In this document: positions 1-6,586 of the stretch, piece after piece
Layout of the letters: the number at the start of each line of letters is the position of its first letter
How positions within the stretch are numbered: the first letter of the stretch is position 1
Assembly (NCBI GenBank): GCA_002438865.1
Contig: DJRJ01000003.1
Coordinates: 2,260 to 11,947 of the forward strand
From: Clostridiales bacterium UBA6363
GTDB lineage: Bacteria; Bacillota; Clostridia; UBA1381
Reading direction: 5' to 3'
DNA: 9,688 bases
Notes under the pieces: model-generated
Seen by the model: the letters and a program-made list of their open reading frames with translations, nothing else
Databases searched by the model: none
Told to the model about the DNA's origin: nothing
Made by a program: the position numbers and the translations under genes

Positions 1-315
1 TCATCGGACATAATCGTTTCGGGCGGCAGAGGGGTTAAGGACAGTATGGAAAGCCTTAAAGCTTTTGCCGAAAAAATCGGTGCGCAGATGTGTGCGTCGA
101 GAGGACTTGTGGATATGGGCGCCGCTCCGTATGAAATGCAGGTCGGGCTTACGGGTAAAACCGTATCGCCGAAAATTTACATAGCGGCAGGGATTTCGGG
201 TGCGGTGCATCACACCTGCGCAATCGAAAATGCGCAGACAATCATAGCGGTAAATCCCGATAAAGACGCAAGAATTTTTGAGTATGCCGATTACGGCATT
301 ACAGATAAATTTTAG
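1..315 (+). CDS. etfA: Electron transfer flavoprotein alpha subunit, C-terminal part (5' end outside window)
   Basis: This is the FAD-binding C-terminal domain of EtfA/FixB. EtfA pairs with EtfB to carry electrons between acyl-CoA dehydrogenases or related flavoenzymes and other carriers in the cytoplasm. The reading frame is open from base 1 and ends at TAG 313-315. Visible family motifs are VSGGRGVKD near the start, ASRGLVDMGAAPYEMQVG, the TGKTVSPKIYIAAGISGA stretch that contacts FAD, and the terminal NPDKDARIFEYADYGI. Two details stand out: the usual SGAIQH reads SGAVHH, and the protein stops right after ADYGITDKF, about ten residues earlier than many EtfA proteins. The next gene follows after 37 bases, so co-transcription is likely. 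The family call is very secure. The partner dehydrogenase cannot be seen. Confidence 0.95.
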   Translation, partial: SSDIIVSGGRGVKDSMESLKAFAEKIGAQMCASRGLVDMGAAPYEMQVGLTGKTVSPKIYIAAGISGAVHHTCAIENAQTIIAVNPDKDARIFEYADYGITDKF

Positions 316-352
316 TGCCGTATTGACGGCAAAAGGGAGGTATGGTATAATT

Positions 353-1753
353 ATGATGGACTTCAGTTTAAAAATAGGACTCATACCCATACGGCGTGAT
401 CTTGCGGACGCAAAGACACGCAAGGGTATTTTTGAGCCGGCAAAGGCAGAGGACAACAAAAATCACATTGTAAAGTACATAAAAGACACCTTCACGGACG
501 ATAAAACTTCTTTCACCGACCTTGAATGGCTTAACGAGGAAGGTCTGCTTGTAAGTGAATTTGAATGTGACAGGGTTGCGGAATATCTGCGCAACGAGAA
601 AGTTGACGCAATTTTCCTTATAAACTGCAACTTCGGAAACGAGGAGGCGGCAGGGCAGATTGCAAAAAAGATGAAGCTTCCCACGCTCCTGTGGGGACCG
701 CAGGATATGGTTTTCGAGGCTGACGGCGTAAGATACACCGACTGCCAGTGCGGATTATTCGCAATAAGCAAGCAATTGCAGCGCTATCATGTGCCGTTTA
801 CGTATATAAATAACTGCCCCGTTGAGGACAGCAGATTTACGGACGGATTAAAGAGCTTTTTGTCCGTTGCGTCAATGGTTAAAAACTTCAACGGTATGCG
901 CATCACACAGGTTGGTACGAGGTTAAATCCGTTCAAGAGCGTAATGTACAATGAGCTTGAACTTACGGAAAAATTCGGCTTTAATATGCAGACCGTTAAT
1001 ATGGCGGTTGCGGAAAAGCGTTTGTATGAAATCCTTGAAAGCAACAGACCGCTGCTTGCGGAGGAAATCAAGGAGGTAAAAGAAAAGTATATTACCGACC
1101 TTGACGATGAAACGCTTATGCGTATGCTTGCCTTTGTTCATTATTATAAGGAAGTATTTGAAAAGACAAACGCCGATGTTTTGTCAACGGAGTGCTGGAC
1201 GTCGATGCCGGTTGCATTTAAGGCAAACCCGTGCCTTGCGATGAGTATTCTTTACGATATGGGATACATCGTGGCGTGCGAGTCCGATATTCACGGCGCG
1301 GTCACAAGCGCACTGCTCACGGCGGCGTCAAGAGGCGAAAAGGCAACTATGTTCGGCGAGTTTACGTGCCGTCACCCGGAGAATAAAAACGCAGAGCTTC
1401 TGTGGCATTGCGGACCGTTCCCGTATTCGATGAAGCATAAGGACGTAAAGGCAAGCCTTTTCAATACAAAGCCGAGCTTCAGAGCGAAGGACGGCGGCTA
1501 CACAATAGCAAGATTTCAGGCGTCGGGCGGCAAATACAGTCTTTTGGGCGGAAAGTTCAACACAACGGACGGTCCGCACACCTTCGGTACATATGTATGG
1601 GCGGAATTTAACGACCTTGACAAGCTTGAAAGAAAGCTGATAAACGGACCGTACATTCATCATATGACCGAAATATACGGCGACTACACAAAGGAGCTTG
1701 AGGAATTTTGCAAATATATTCCGGGACTGGAGTTTGACAGCCTTGAGGGCTGA
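353..1753 (+). CDS. L-fucose/L-arabinose isomerase-family protein
   Basis: This 466-residue protein resembles the L-fucose/L-arabinose isomerase superfamily, metal-dependent cytoplasmic enzymes that interconvert aldoses and ketoses. The N-terminal half has the Rossmann-like pattern of that fold (KIGLIPIRRDLAD, then VDAIFLINCNFGNEEAAGQIA, then LPTLLWGPQD). The C-terminal half carries the conserved block STECWTSMP (Glu at about residue 280), CESDIHGA (Asp at about 312) and LLWHCGPFP (His at about 352). By analogy with FucI these are candidate Mn ligands, which is inference. The start is the ATG at 353, or the adjacent ATG at 356, downstream of GGGAGG at 335-340. An upstream in-frame ATG at 278 lies inside etfA and is unlikely. 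The substrate is not determinable: many members are annotated only as fucose isomerase-like. The gene probably shares a transcript with the hydrolase and transporter that follow. Confidence 0.85.
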   Translation: MMDFSLKIGLIPIRRDLADAKTRKGIFEPAKAEDNKNHIVKYIKDTFTDDKTSFTDLEWLNEEGLLVSEFECDRVAEYLRNEKVDAIFLINCNFGNEEAAGQIAKKMKLPTLLWGPQDMVFEADGVRYTDCQCGLFAISKQLQRYHVPFTYINNCPVEDSRFTDGLKSFLSVASMVKNFNGMRITQVGTRLNPFKSVMYNELELTEKFGFNMQTVNMAVAEKRLYEILESNRPLLAEEIKEVKEKYITDLDDETLMRMLAFVHYYKEVFEKTNADVLSTECWTSMPVAFKANPCLAMSILYDMGYIVACESDIHGAVTSALLTAASRGEKATMFGEFTCRHPENKNAELLWHCGPFPYSMKHKDVKASLFNTKPSFRAKDGGYTIARFQASGGKYSLLGGKFNTTDGPHTFGTYVWAEFNDLDKLERKLINGPYIHHMTEIYGDYTKELEEFCKYIPGLEFDSLEG

Positions 1754-1772
1754 TGTGAAATGAGGTAAGAGT

Positions 1773-2684
1773 ATGAATTTTCGTACATTGGCTAAATATC
1801 TTGATTCGTTTGATAAAGTATACGGTATACCGGGCTGTGACTGCACGGTGTACCGCAATCATGTGAACGTGTTCCGTCAGAAGCACGGCTACAGTGATGA
1901 GGACGCAGGCAAAAAGACTTCGTACAAGGATTTGTATTTTATGCATTCGGCAACAAAGCTTATAAACTGCGCCGCAATTATACAGCTTGAGGAAAAAGGA
2001 CTTTTGAGCCTTGATGATAAGGTGATAAAATATATTCCTGATTTTTCGGAGGATATCAGCATAAAAAATATGCTTCACGAGTATTCGCAGACGCTCGACC
2101 GTGAACTGCATCTGTATAATCATCACAACCTCAGCAAGCTTGTAAAGGCTGTGACGGGCAGAAGTCTTGACGATTATCTTCTCGAGAGCGTGTTTATGCC
2201 GCTTAAGATGAAAAATTCGTCGTTCACATTGAATTACAGCAATATTAAGCGTATTTCGGTTCAGTACACAATGAACCGCAAAACGGGCGAGACAACCGAA
2301 AGCAAAAAAACGCTTGAGGAGAGCTTTGCCAAAAACGAAGGCTGTCTTATAACAACGGTAGACGACTATGCGCTGTTTGCGGAAACTCTCTGCAACAACG
2401 GTATGTCCAAAAACGGTTACAGACTGCTTTCGGAGCAGAACGTGAAAAGACTGATAAACGATATTGTCTACAACGAAACAACTATAGAAAATTCGTTTGT
2501 CTGTATAGGTTATAACGGCAGTCTTGTGCTTATAGACCTTGATAAAAAGATTACGATTATATATGCACAGCACGTTAAAAATTTCGGGTCGCTCCAAATG
2601 GAGATATATCCGAAAATACGTGAAATTACGTACAAATGCCTGGGTGCGGATATGTGGTCGGGCGGATTTAACGTATTTCCGTAA
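1773..2684 (+). CDS. Serine hydrolase, beta-lactamase/PBP superfamily (class C-like)
   Basis: This 303-residue protein has the layout of the class C beta-lactamase-related family, which covers esterases, D-aminopeptidases and PBP-like enzymes. The nucleophile motif SxxK is SATK in FMHSATKLINCAAIIQLEEK (Ser at about residue 59), followed by the typical GLLSLDDKVIKYIPDF. Later family landmarks are the VTGRSLDDYLLESVFMPLKMKNSSF block and GCLITTVDDYALFAETLCNNG. The usual Tyr-x-Asn motif is not clean (YNHHN is nearby), and the C-terminal Lys/His-x-Gly motif appears as YNG in VCIGYNGSLVLIDLD. Activity may therefore differ from canonical members. No signal peptide is evident, so it is probably cytoplasmic, consistent with acting on an imported small molecule. 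The ATG at 1773 follows GAGGTAAGAG, 19 bases after the isomerase stop. Confidence 0.85.
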   Translation: MNFRTLAKYLDSFDKVYGIPGCDCTVYRNHVNVFRQKHGYSDEDAGKKTSYKDLYFMHSATKLINCAAIIQLEEKGLLSLDDKVIKYIPDFSEDISIKNMLHEYSQTLDRELHLYNHHNLSKLVKAVTGRSLDDYLLESVFMPLKMKNSSFTLNYSNIKRISVQYTMNRKTGETTESKKTLEESFAKNEGCLITTVDDYALFAETLCNNGMSKNGYRLLSEQNVKRLINDIVYNETTIENSFVCIGYNGSLVLIDLDKKITIIYAQHVKNFGSLQMEIYPKIREITYKCLGADMWSGGFNVFP

Positions 2685-2704
2685 AAAAGGAGATTGGATA
2701 GGTA

Positions 2705-3595
2705 ATGGGGTATTTATTTCTGGCTCTTTCGCTGATTGCAGGATCAACGAAGGGCTACTGCGGAAAGCAGACAAGCGGATATGTAAACGAGTATAAGGAC
2801 GCAATGCTTGCAAACACCATACGAATGGGGTTCTGCATAATAATAGGCTTTATAATGATTGCGGCACAGGGGAATATCGGACTTTTGAAAATAAGTCCGC
2901 TCATGCTTCTGCTGACGGCAATGTCGGGCATAACGACATCGGTGTTCGTTGTGTGCTGGCTCATATCCGTAAAAAAAGGCGCATATATGATGCTCGACGT
3001 ATTTTTAATGCTCGGCGTTATGGTTCCGCTTTTGGGAAGCAGTATGATGTTCGGCGAAACGATAAAGCTTACGCAGTGGATCGGACTTGCGGTACTGCTT
3101 GCGGCGGTAATCATTATGTGTTCCTACAATAATTCCATAAAGGAAAAAATAAGCGTGTCATCGTTTGTACTGCTTGTTATATGCGGCGTTGCAAACGGAC
3201 TGACGGACTTCTCGCAAAAGCTTTTCGTAAAGCTTTGCACCGATTCGACAAGTGCGGTGTTTAACTTTTATACATACGTATTTTCCGCCGCCGTCCTGGT
3301 AGGCTGTTACTTCGCGTTTAAGGGAAAAAGCGGCGAGGGTGCGGCAAAGGCGAATTTCAAGCCGATATTTGTGTATATATTGATAATGTCGGTATGCCTT
3401 TTCGCAAATTCGTATTTCAAAACGATTGCGGCGCATTATTTAAGCTCCGCACAGCTTTATCCGCTTGCACAAGGCTCGTCGCTGATATTGTCGTCGATAA
3501 TGTCGGCAACGCTCTTCCACGAAAAGCTGACGCTTAAATGTATAATCGGTATTGTGCTGTCATTTGCGGCACTTATAATAATAAATGTGTTGTAA
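2705..3595 (+). CDS. EamA/DMT-superfamily membrane transporter
   Basis: This 296-residue, strongly hydrophobic protein has the two-repeat EamA (drug/metabolite transporter) pattern, about ten predicted membrane helices. Hydrophobic runs include the N-terminal MGYLFLALSLIAG, MGFCIIIGFIMIAA, MLLLTAMSGITTSVFVVCWL, WIGLAVLLAAVIIMC, SSFVLLVICGVANGL, YVFSAAVLVGCYFAF, and the final IIGIVLSFAALIIINVL. The pattern FHEKLTLKCIIG before the last helix is a typical feature of the second EamA repeat. Members move small metabolites across the cytoplasmic membrane, but substrate and direction cannot be read here. The ATG at 2705 follows AAGGAG at 2687-2692, 20 bases after the hydrolase stop. Its position suggests it serves the isomerase/hydrolase pathway. 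No convincing terminator follows it. Confidence 0.88.
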   Translation: MGYLFLALSLIAGSTKGYCGKQTSGYVNEYKDAMLANTIRMGFCIIIGFIMIAAQGNIGLLKISPLMLLLTAMSGITTSVFVVCWLISVKKGAYMMLDVFLMLGVMVPLLGSSMMFGETIKLTQWIGLAVLLAAVIIMCSYNNSIKEKISVSSFVLLVICGVANGLTDFSQKLFVKLCTDSTSAVFNFYTYVFSAAVLVGCYFAFKGKSGEGAAKANFKPIFVYILIMSVCLFANSYFKTIAAHYLSSAQLYPLAQGSSLILSSIMSATLFHEKLTLKCIIGIVLSFAALIIINVL

Positions 3596-3627
3596 ATTCC
3601 GCCTATTTTGCCGATTGAAAATTTGAA

Positions 3628-3656
3628 TTGACAAACAATGCGAAATGTGATACTAT
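3628..3656 (+). promoter_or_regulatory. Sigma-A promoter for icd (extended -10)
   Basis: A perfect TTGACA -35 box lies at 3628-3633, followed by a 17-base spacer and TACTAT at 3651-3656. A TG at 3648-3649, one base upstream of the -10 box, makes it an extended -10 promoter. Transcription would start near 3663, about 57 bases before the icd ATG. This is visible by pattern only. Confidence 0.7.
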
Positions 3657-3670
3657 TATACAGTAACAAT

Positions 3671-3693
3671 GAGGTTTCTTAACGGGGAACCTC
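3671..3693 (+). promoter_or_regulatory. Leader hairpin between promoter and icd
   Basis: GAGGTT at 3671-3676 pairs with AACCTC at 3688-3693, extended by T-G and C-G pairs around a TTAAC-containing loop. TATTTATTTAT follows. It sits inside the predicted 5' leader of icd and ends 12 bases before the AAGGGAA ribosome binding site. It could be a weak attenuator or an mRNA-stabilising structure; the T-rich tail is interrupted, so strong termination is doubtful. Confidence 0.4.
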
Positions 3694-3719
3694 TATTTAT
3701 TTATGAAGGGAATGGTTAG

Positions 3720-4925
3720 ATGAAAATTCAGATGAAAACGCCGCTCGTTGAGATGGACGGAGACGAAATGACAAGAGTTATATGGCAGATGATAAAGGAT
3801 ATACTCCTCACGCCGTATATTGATTTAAAGACGGAATATTACGATCTCGGACTTGAACACAGAAACGAAACCGACGACAAGGTTACTTTCGACAGCGCCG
3901 AGGCTACAAAAAAATACGGTGTAGCCGTAAAATGCGCAACAATAACCCCTAATGCGGCAAGAATGACCGAATACAACTTAAAGGAAATGTGGAAGTCGCC
4001 GAACGGCACTATCCGTGCAATTCTTGACGGAACGGTGTTCAGAACACCTATTCTCGTAAAGGGCATAACGCCGTATATCCCCACATGGACAAAGCCGATA
4101 ACGATTGCCCGTCATGCATACGGCGACGTATACAAGAACGTTGAAATGCGTGTTAAAGCAGGCTCCAAGGCGGAACTGGTATGCACCGACAAGGACGGAA
4201 ACGTAAGCCGTGAAACCATTCACGAATTTAAGGGCGACGGCATAATTCAGGGACTTCATAACCGTGATGACAGTATAGAAAGCTTTGCAAGAGCTTGCTT
4301 TAACTATGCTCTCGATATGAAAAAAGATATTTGGTTTGCGACAAAGGACACTATCTCAAAGAAGTACGATCACCGCTTTAAGGATATTTTCCAAGAGGTG
4401 TTTGACAAGGATTACAAGGAAAAGTTTGACGCTGCAGGGATAGAGTATTTCTATACGCTGATAGATGACGCCGTAGCAAGAGTTATCCGTTCAAACGGCG
4501 GATACATATGGGCGTGCAAAAACTATGACGGCGATGTTATGAGCGATATGGTCGCAACGGCATACGGTTCGCTCGCAATGATGACTTCGGTGCTTGTTTC
4601 GCCTGACGGAATATATGAATATGAGGCGGCGCACGGAACGGTTCAGCGCCACTACTATAAACATTTAAAGGGCGAGGAAACCTCGACAAACTCCGTTGCA
4701 ACGCTGTTTGCATGGACGGGCGCATTAAGAAAAAGAGGCGAGCTGGATAAACTTGACGATCTTGTTAAATTTGCGGACAACCTTGAAAAAGCAACAATTC
4801 AGACCATAGAGGAGGGCGTTATGACAGGCGATTTGTATTTGCTGTCGACACTTCCCGAAAAGAAAAAGGTAAACACGCAGGATTTTCTTTATGCGGTAAA
4901 CGAAAGATTGCAGAAATTAATGTAA
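3720..4925 (+). CDS. icd: NADP-dependent isocitrate dehydrogenase (eukaryote-like subfamily II)
   Basis: This 401-residue enzyme oxidatively decarboxylates isocitrate to 2-oxoglutarate with NADP+, in the cytoplasm. It is full length for the homodimeric subfamily II, the group that includes the mammalian IDH1/IDH2 enzymes. Substrate-binding residues are in place: Thr76 in [10 protein letters not shown], Ser93, Asn95 and Arg99 in WKSPNGTIR, Arg108 in GTVFRTPI, Arg131 in IARHAYGD (equivalent to human IDH1 Arg132), Tyr138 and Lys209. Metal ligands match Asp250 (LIDDAVARV) and Asp272/Asp276 (NYDGDVMSD). NADP specificity is supported by [10 protein letters not shown], with Arg310 and His311. The ATG follows AAGGGAA at 3706-3712. 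The gene has its own promoter and terminator, so it is monocistronic. In an anaerobe it probably supplies 2-oxoglutarate for glutamate synthesis. Confidence 0.97.
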   Translation: MKIQMKTPLVEMDGDEMTRVIWQMIKDILLTPYIDLKTEYYDLGLEHRNETDDKVTFDSAEATKKYGVAVKCATITPNAARMTEYNLKEMWKSPNGTIRAILDGTVFRTPILVKGITPYIPTWTKPITIARHAYGDVYKNVEMRVKAGSKAELVCTDKDGNVSRETIHEFKGDGIIQGLHNRDDSIESFARACFNYALDMKKDIWFATKDTISKKYDHRFKDIFQEVFDKDYKEKFDAAGIEYFYTLIDDAVARVIRSNGGYIWACKNYDGDVMSDMVATAYGSLAMMTSVLVSPDGIYEYEAAHGTVQRHYYKHLKGEETSTNSVATLFAWTGALRKRGELDKLDDLVKFADNLEKATIQTIEEGVMTGDLYLLSTLPEKKKVNTQDFLYAVNERLQKLM

Positions 4926-4934
4926 AACATTAAA

Positions 4935-4970
4935 AGCGGCGGTGAAAAATCACCGCCGCTTGCTTTTGTG
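4935..4970 (+). terminator. Rho-independent terminator after icd (copy 1 of a 36-base repeat)
   Basis: A perfect 11-base-pair stem, AGCGGCGGTGA (4935-4945) with TCACCGCCGCT (4950-4960), closes an AAAA loop and is followed by TGCTTTTGTG. It begins ten bases after the icd stop. The whole 36-base block is identical to 5654-5689. Confidence 0.9.
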
Positions 4971-4989
4971 ATAACATCTGATTATCCTA

Positions 4990-5018
4990 TTGACATATAC
5001 AAAAATATATAGTATAAT
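4990..5018 (+). promoter_or_regulatory. Consensus sigma-A promoter of the toxin-antitoxin cassette
   Basis: TTGACA at 4990-4995 and TATAAT at 5013-5018 are separated by a 17-base spacer, a perfect consensus promoter. The surrounding DNA (5000-5050) is very AT-rich with several short dyads such as ATATAGTATAATTATAG. Type II antitoxins normally bind such sites to repress their own operon. The exact operator is not identifiable by eye. Confidence 0.85.
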
Positions 5019-5062
5019 TATAGCAATAAAATGATATAATATTGATATAAGGAGTTGGTTTT

Positions 5063-5350
5063 ATGAACATCAGACCGTCAGCCGCAATCAGAAACAATTA
5101 TAATGATATTTCAAATTACTGCAAAACAACGGGAGAACCCGTATATCTTACCAAAAACGGTGAAGGCGATTTAGTGGTTATGGATATTGAAACTTTTTCA
5201 AGACGTGAAAAGATGCTTAAATTAAGAGAAGAACTCATTGCCGCAGAGGAAGAAAGGCTTATGGGTAAAAAAGGTTACTCGATTGATGAACTTAACAAAA
5301 TGCTGGATGATGCCATATCAGAGGTGAGCTATGACGGGGAAGAAGTATAA
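5063..5350 (+). CDS. Type II antitoxin, Phd/YefM family
   Basis: This 95-residue protein is the labile partner of the toxin that overlaps its 3' end. The N-terminal half has the Phd/YefM DNA-binding fold pattern: MNIRPSAAIRNNYNDISNYC, then EPVYLTKNGEGDLVVMDIETF, matching the family's P-[VI]-x-[IL]-TKNG-x-x-x-x-V block at residues 26-40. The charged C-terminal half (EKMLKLREELIAAEEERLMG) is the toxin-wrapping helix region, which is disordered until bound. The ATG follows TAAGGAG at 5048-5054 with ideal spacing. Alone and with the toxin it should repress the promoter at 4990-5018, as is usual for the family. The call rests on motif, size and gene order. Confidence 0.92.
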   Translation: MNIRPSAAIRNNYNDISNYCKTTGEPVYLTKNGEGDLVVMDIETFSRREKMLKLREELIAAEEERLMGKKGYSIDELNKMLDDAISEVSYDGEEV

Positions 5351-5642
5351 TGTTACGGTTTCGGACAAGGCGGCGTCAATGCTCGTAAATCATATCAGAT
5401 TTTTGGCAAAGGTTTCTCCGGGAGCGGCAAAAAGGCTGCATAGGGAGATTATCACTGAAATAAAAGCATTGGAGTTTATGCCCGAGAGTTATCCACGGCT
5501 TAACTGTGATGAAATTCCTGCAAACAAATACAGAAAAAAGCTTGCGGCAAAAAGATATTTATTAATTTATCAAATTAAATACAATACAGTTTATATTGAT
5601 TATGTTCTGGATTGCAGACAGGACTATAAATGGCTGTTGTAA
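5331..5642 (+). CDS. RelE/ParE-superfamily toxin
   Basis: This 103-residue basic protein has the RelE/ParE toxin layout. An N-terminal helical part (KAASMLVNHIRFLAKVSPGA) precedes a basic beta-strand YRKKLAAKRYLLIYQI (residues 67-82) and the C-terminal hallmark DYVLDCRQDYKWL (90-102). RelE members cleave mRNA in the ribosomal A site, while ParE members poison gyrase. The DCRQDYxWL ending fits the RelE-like group that pairs with Phd/YefM antitoxins, so mRNA cleavage is more likely, as inference. It starts at ATG 5331, inside the last 20 bases of the antitoxin gene and after GAGGTG at 5321-5326. This gives translational coupling that keeps toxin below antitoxin. Confidence 0.92.
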   Translation: MTGKKYNVTVSDKAASMLVNHIRFLAKVSPGAAKRLHREIITEIKALEFMPESYPRLNCDEIPANKYRKKLAAKRYLLIYQIKYNTVYIDYVLDCRQDYKWLL

Positions 5643-5653
5643 ATAATAAAGAT

Positions 5654-5689
5654 AGCGGCGGTGAAAAATCACCGCCGCTTGCTTTTGTG
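5654..5689 (+). terminator. Terminator after the toxin gene, identical to 4935-4970 (copy 2)
   Basis: The same 11-base-pair stem, AAAA loop and TGCTTTTGTG tail as after icd, starting 11 bases after the toxin stop. On the minus strand the stem is followed by ATCTTTATTATTT, so it may also stop transcription of dpaB, which ends at 5701. Confidence 0.88.
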
Positions 5690-5700
5690 CATCTATATAA

Positions 5701-6279
5701 TCAGCACAGTACCGGCTGTAATTGTCTGTTCTCTATCGCCGCCTCGCACGCCTCATTCAGCTTGCTGAAATCGGCAACAAGCGAGTTCGGCTTCTTTTCG
5801 CAGTCGTCCTGCGAAAACGGCAGAAAATAGACGCCTTTATAATTCATAAGATTGCCTATGTTCTTTGCGGCACAGCCGAGTCCGTCATTTGTGGACACGG
5901 CTATAAGTATGGGTCTTTGGTTTCTCAAATGCGCTTTTGCCGCCATTGTTACCGACGTGTCGGCTATTCCGCTCGATATTTTTGCAAGCGTGTTGCCTGT
6001 GCAGGGAAGAATAACAAGCAGGTCGAGAAGTCCTTTCGGTCCTATCGGCTCCGCTCCTTTGACAGTATTTATTATTTCGTTTCCCGTTATTTTTATAAGC
6101 TTCTCACGAAAATCCTCCGCTTTTCCGAAGCGTGTGTCGGTCGTGTATGACATCTCGCTCATTATAGGCACAATATTTGCACCTGTTTCCGACAGCTTCT
6201 CCAATGCACTTATTGCCTTGCTGAAGGTACAGAATGAACCGCACATTGCAAAACCTATCGTTTTATTTGCCAAATCCAT
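5701..6279 (-). CDS. dpaB: Dipicolinate synthase subunit B
   Basis: This 192-residue flavoprotein-fold protein is the B subunit of dipicolinate synthase (SpoVFB in Bacillus). With DpaA it makes dipicolinic acid in the mother cell from a lysine-pathway intermediate; dipicolinate with calcium dehydrates the spore core. Motifs include the phosphate-binding start KTIGFAMCGSFCTFSKA (residues 6-22), EMSYTTDTRFG (42-52), LVILPCTGNTLAK (88-100) and SVTMAAKAHLRNQRPILIA (109-127). Length is normal for the family. It is read on the minus strand: ATG at 6279-6277, three bases after the dpaA stop, with GGGGGTG as ribosome binding site inside the end of dpaA. The dpaA-dpaB pair is normally one operon under sigma-K or its clostridial equivalent. 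Here the operon's promoter must lie upstream of the break near 6427, so expression of this copy is uncertain. Confidence 0.95.
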   Translation of the reverse strand: MDLANKTIGFAMCGSFCTFSKAISALEKLSETGANIVPIMSEMSYTTDTRFGKAEDFREKLIKITGNEIINTVKGAEPIGPKGLLDLLVILPCTGNTLAKISSGIADTSVTMAAKAHLRNQRPILIAVSTNDGLGCAAKNIGNLMNYKGVYFLPFSQDDCEKKPNSLVADFSKLNEACEAAIENRQLQPVLC

Positions 6280-6282
6280 TTT

Positions 6283-6450
6283 CTACACCCCCAATTCATT
6301 TAATATATTAAGTATGGTATCCTTTATTATTATTCCCGATGTGACAGGCGCCACCTTTCCCGGCAGCGACAGCGCCCATATGACCTTTACGCCGAGCTTG
6401 TTCGCCGCCTCAAAGTCCACCCCGCCGGATACAATATTCCGATAAGCCAT
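6283..6450 (-). pseudogene. dpaA: 3' remnant of dipicolinate synthase subunit A
   Basis: On the minus strand an open frame ending at TAG 6285-6283 encodes GGVDFEAANKLGVKVIWALS, then LPGKVAPVTSGIIIKDTILN, then ILNELGV. This matches the extreme C-terminus of DpaA (SpoVFA), where the family has a PGGVDF motif followed by a LPGKVAP motif. The remaining roughly 240 residues are absent. Just upstream of GGVDF the frame reads MAYRNIVS and then a stop at 6459-6457, which does not match DpaA (typically DIASKP before GGVDF). The break is thus at about 6427. The remnant still lies directly before dpaB in the normal order. It is too short to be functional alone and is either a relic or one half of a gene split by an element. 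Confidence 0.88.
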
Positions 6451-6465
6451 CGAATATTATCGTAT
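6430..6465. repeat. Imperfect inverted repeat, candidate recombinase attachment site
   Basis: AATATTCCGAT (6433-6443) and ATCGAATATT (6449-6458) are inverted copies differing by one base, around AAGCC. Further out, ATAC (6429-6432) and GTAT (6462-6465) also face each other. Large serine recombinases act on sites of about 40-50 bases with such imperfect dyad symmetry. This one sits between the dpaA break and the recombinase genes. Function is inference. Confidence 0.4.
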
Positions 6466-6499
6466 TTGCTTTAATAAAGTGATTATAAGGAGGGGTATT

Positions 6500-6586
6500 A
6501 TGGCGGAAGTGAAAACGATATTTACGGTGAAAGGAAAAAGCCTTAATGAAATACTGATGCAAATCCTCATCAGCAAAGCAAGGTGA
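6500..6586 (+). CDS. Small ORF (28 aa) upstream of the recombinase
   Basis: A strong ribosome binding site, AAGGAGGGG, precedes ATG 6500. The frame encodes MAEVKTIFTVKGKSLNEILM followed by QILISKAR and stops at TGA 6584-6586, four bases before the recombinase ATG. The good ribosome binding site, tight spacing and coherent amphipathic sequence argue that it is translated and coupled to the recombinase. No family is recognised. A role in recombinase expression or directionality would be a guess. Confidence 0.55.
   Translation: MAEVKTIFTVKGKSLNEILMQILISKAR

Noticed and set aside
278..352. Upstream ATG at 278 as the isomerase start
   Set aside because: It lies within the etfA coding end, adds residues unlike the family and lacks a ribosome binding site; 353 has GGGAGG upstream.
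1608..2813. A 401-codon open frame on the minus strand
   Set aside because: It is antisense to the serine hydrolase and neighbours, has a low-complexity basic/hydrophobic composition, no ribosome binding site and no recognisable motifs.
3596..3719. A riboswitch upstream of icd
   Set aside because: Only ~57 bases of leader and one simple hairpin; no known aptamer pattern is visible.
4935..5689. The twin hairpins as terminal inverted repeats of a transposon
   Set aside because: They are direct copies of a palindrome with no transposase between them and no visible target duplication; a terminator role explains them more simply.
5722..6150. A 142-codon plus-strand frame
   Set aside because: Antisense to dpaB, Arg/Tyr/Cys-rich composition typical of a shadow frame.
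5852..6445. A 197-codon open frame on the plus strand
   Set aside because: It lies opposite dpaB and the dpaA remnant, whose family motifs are unmistakable.
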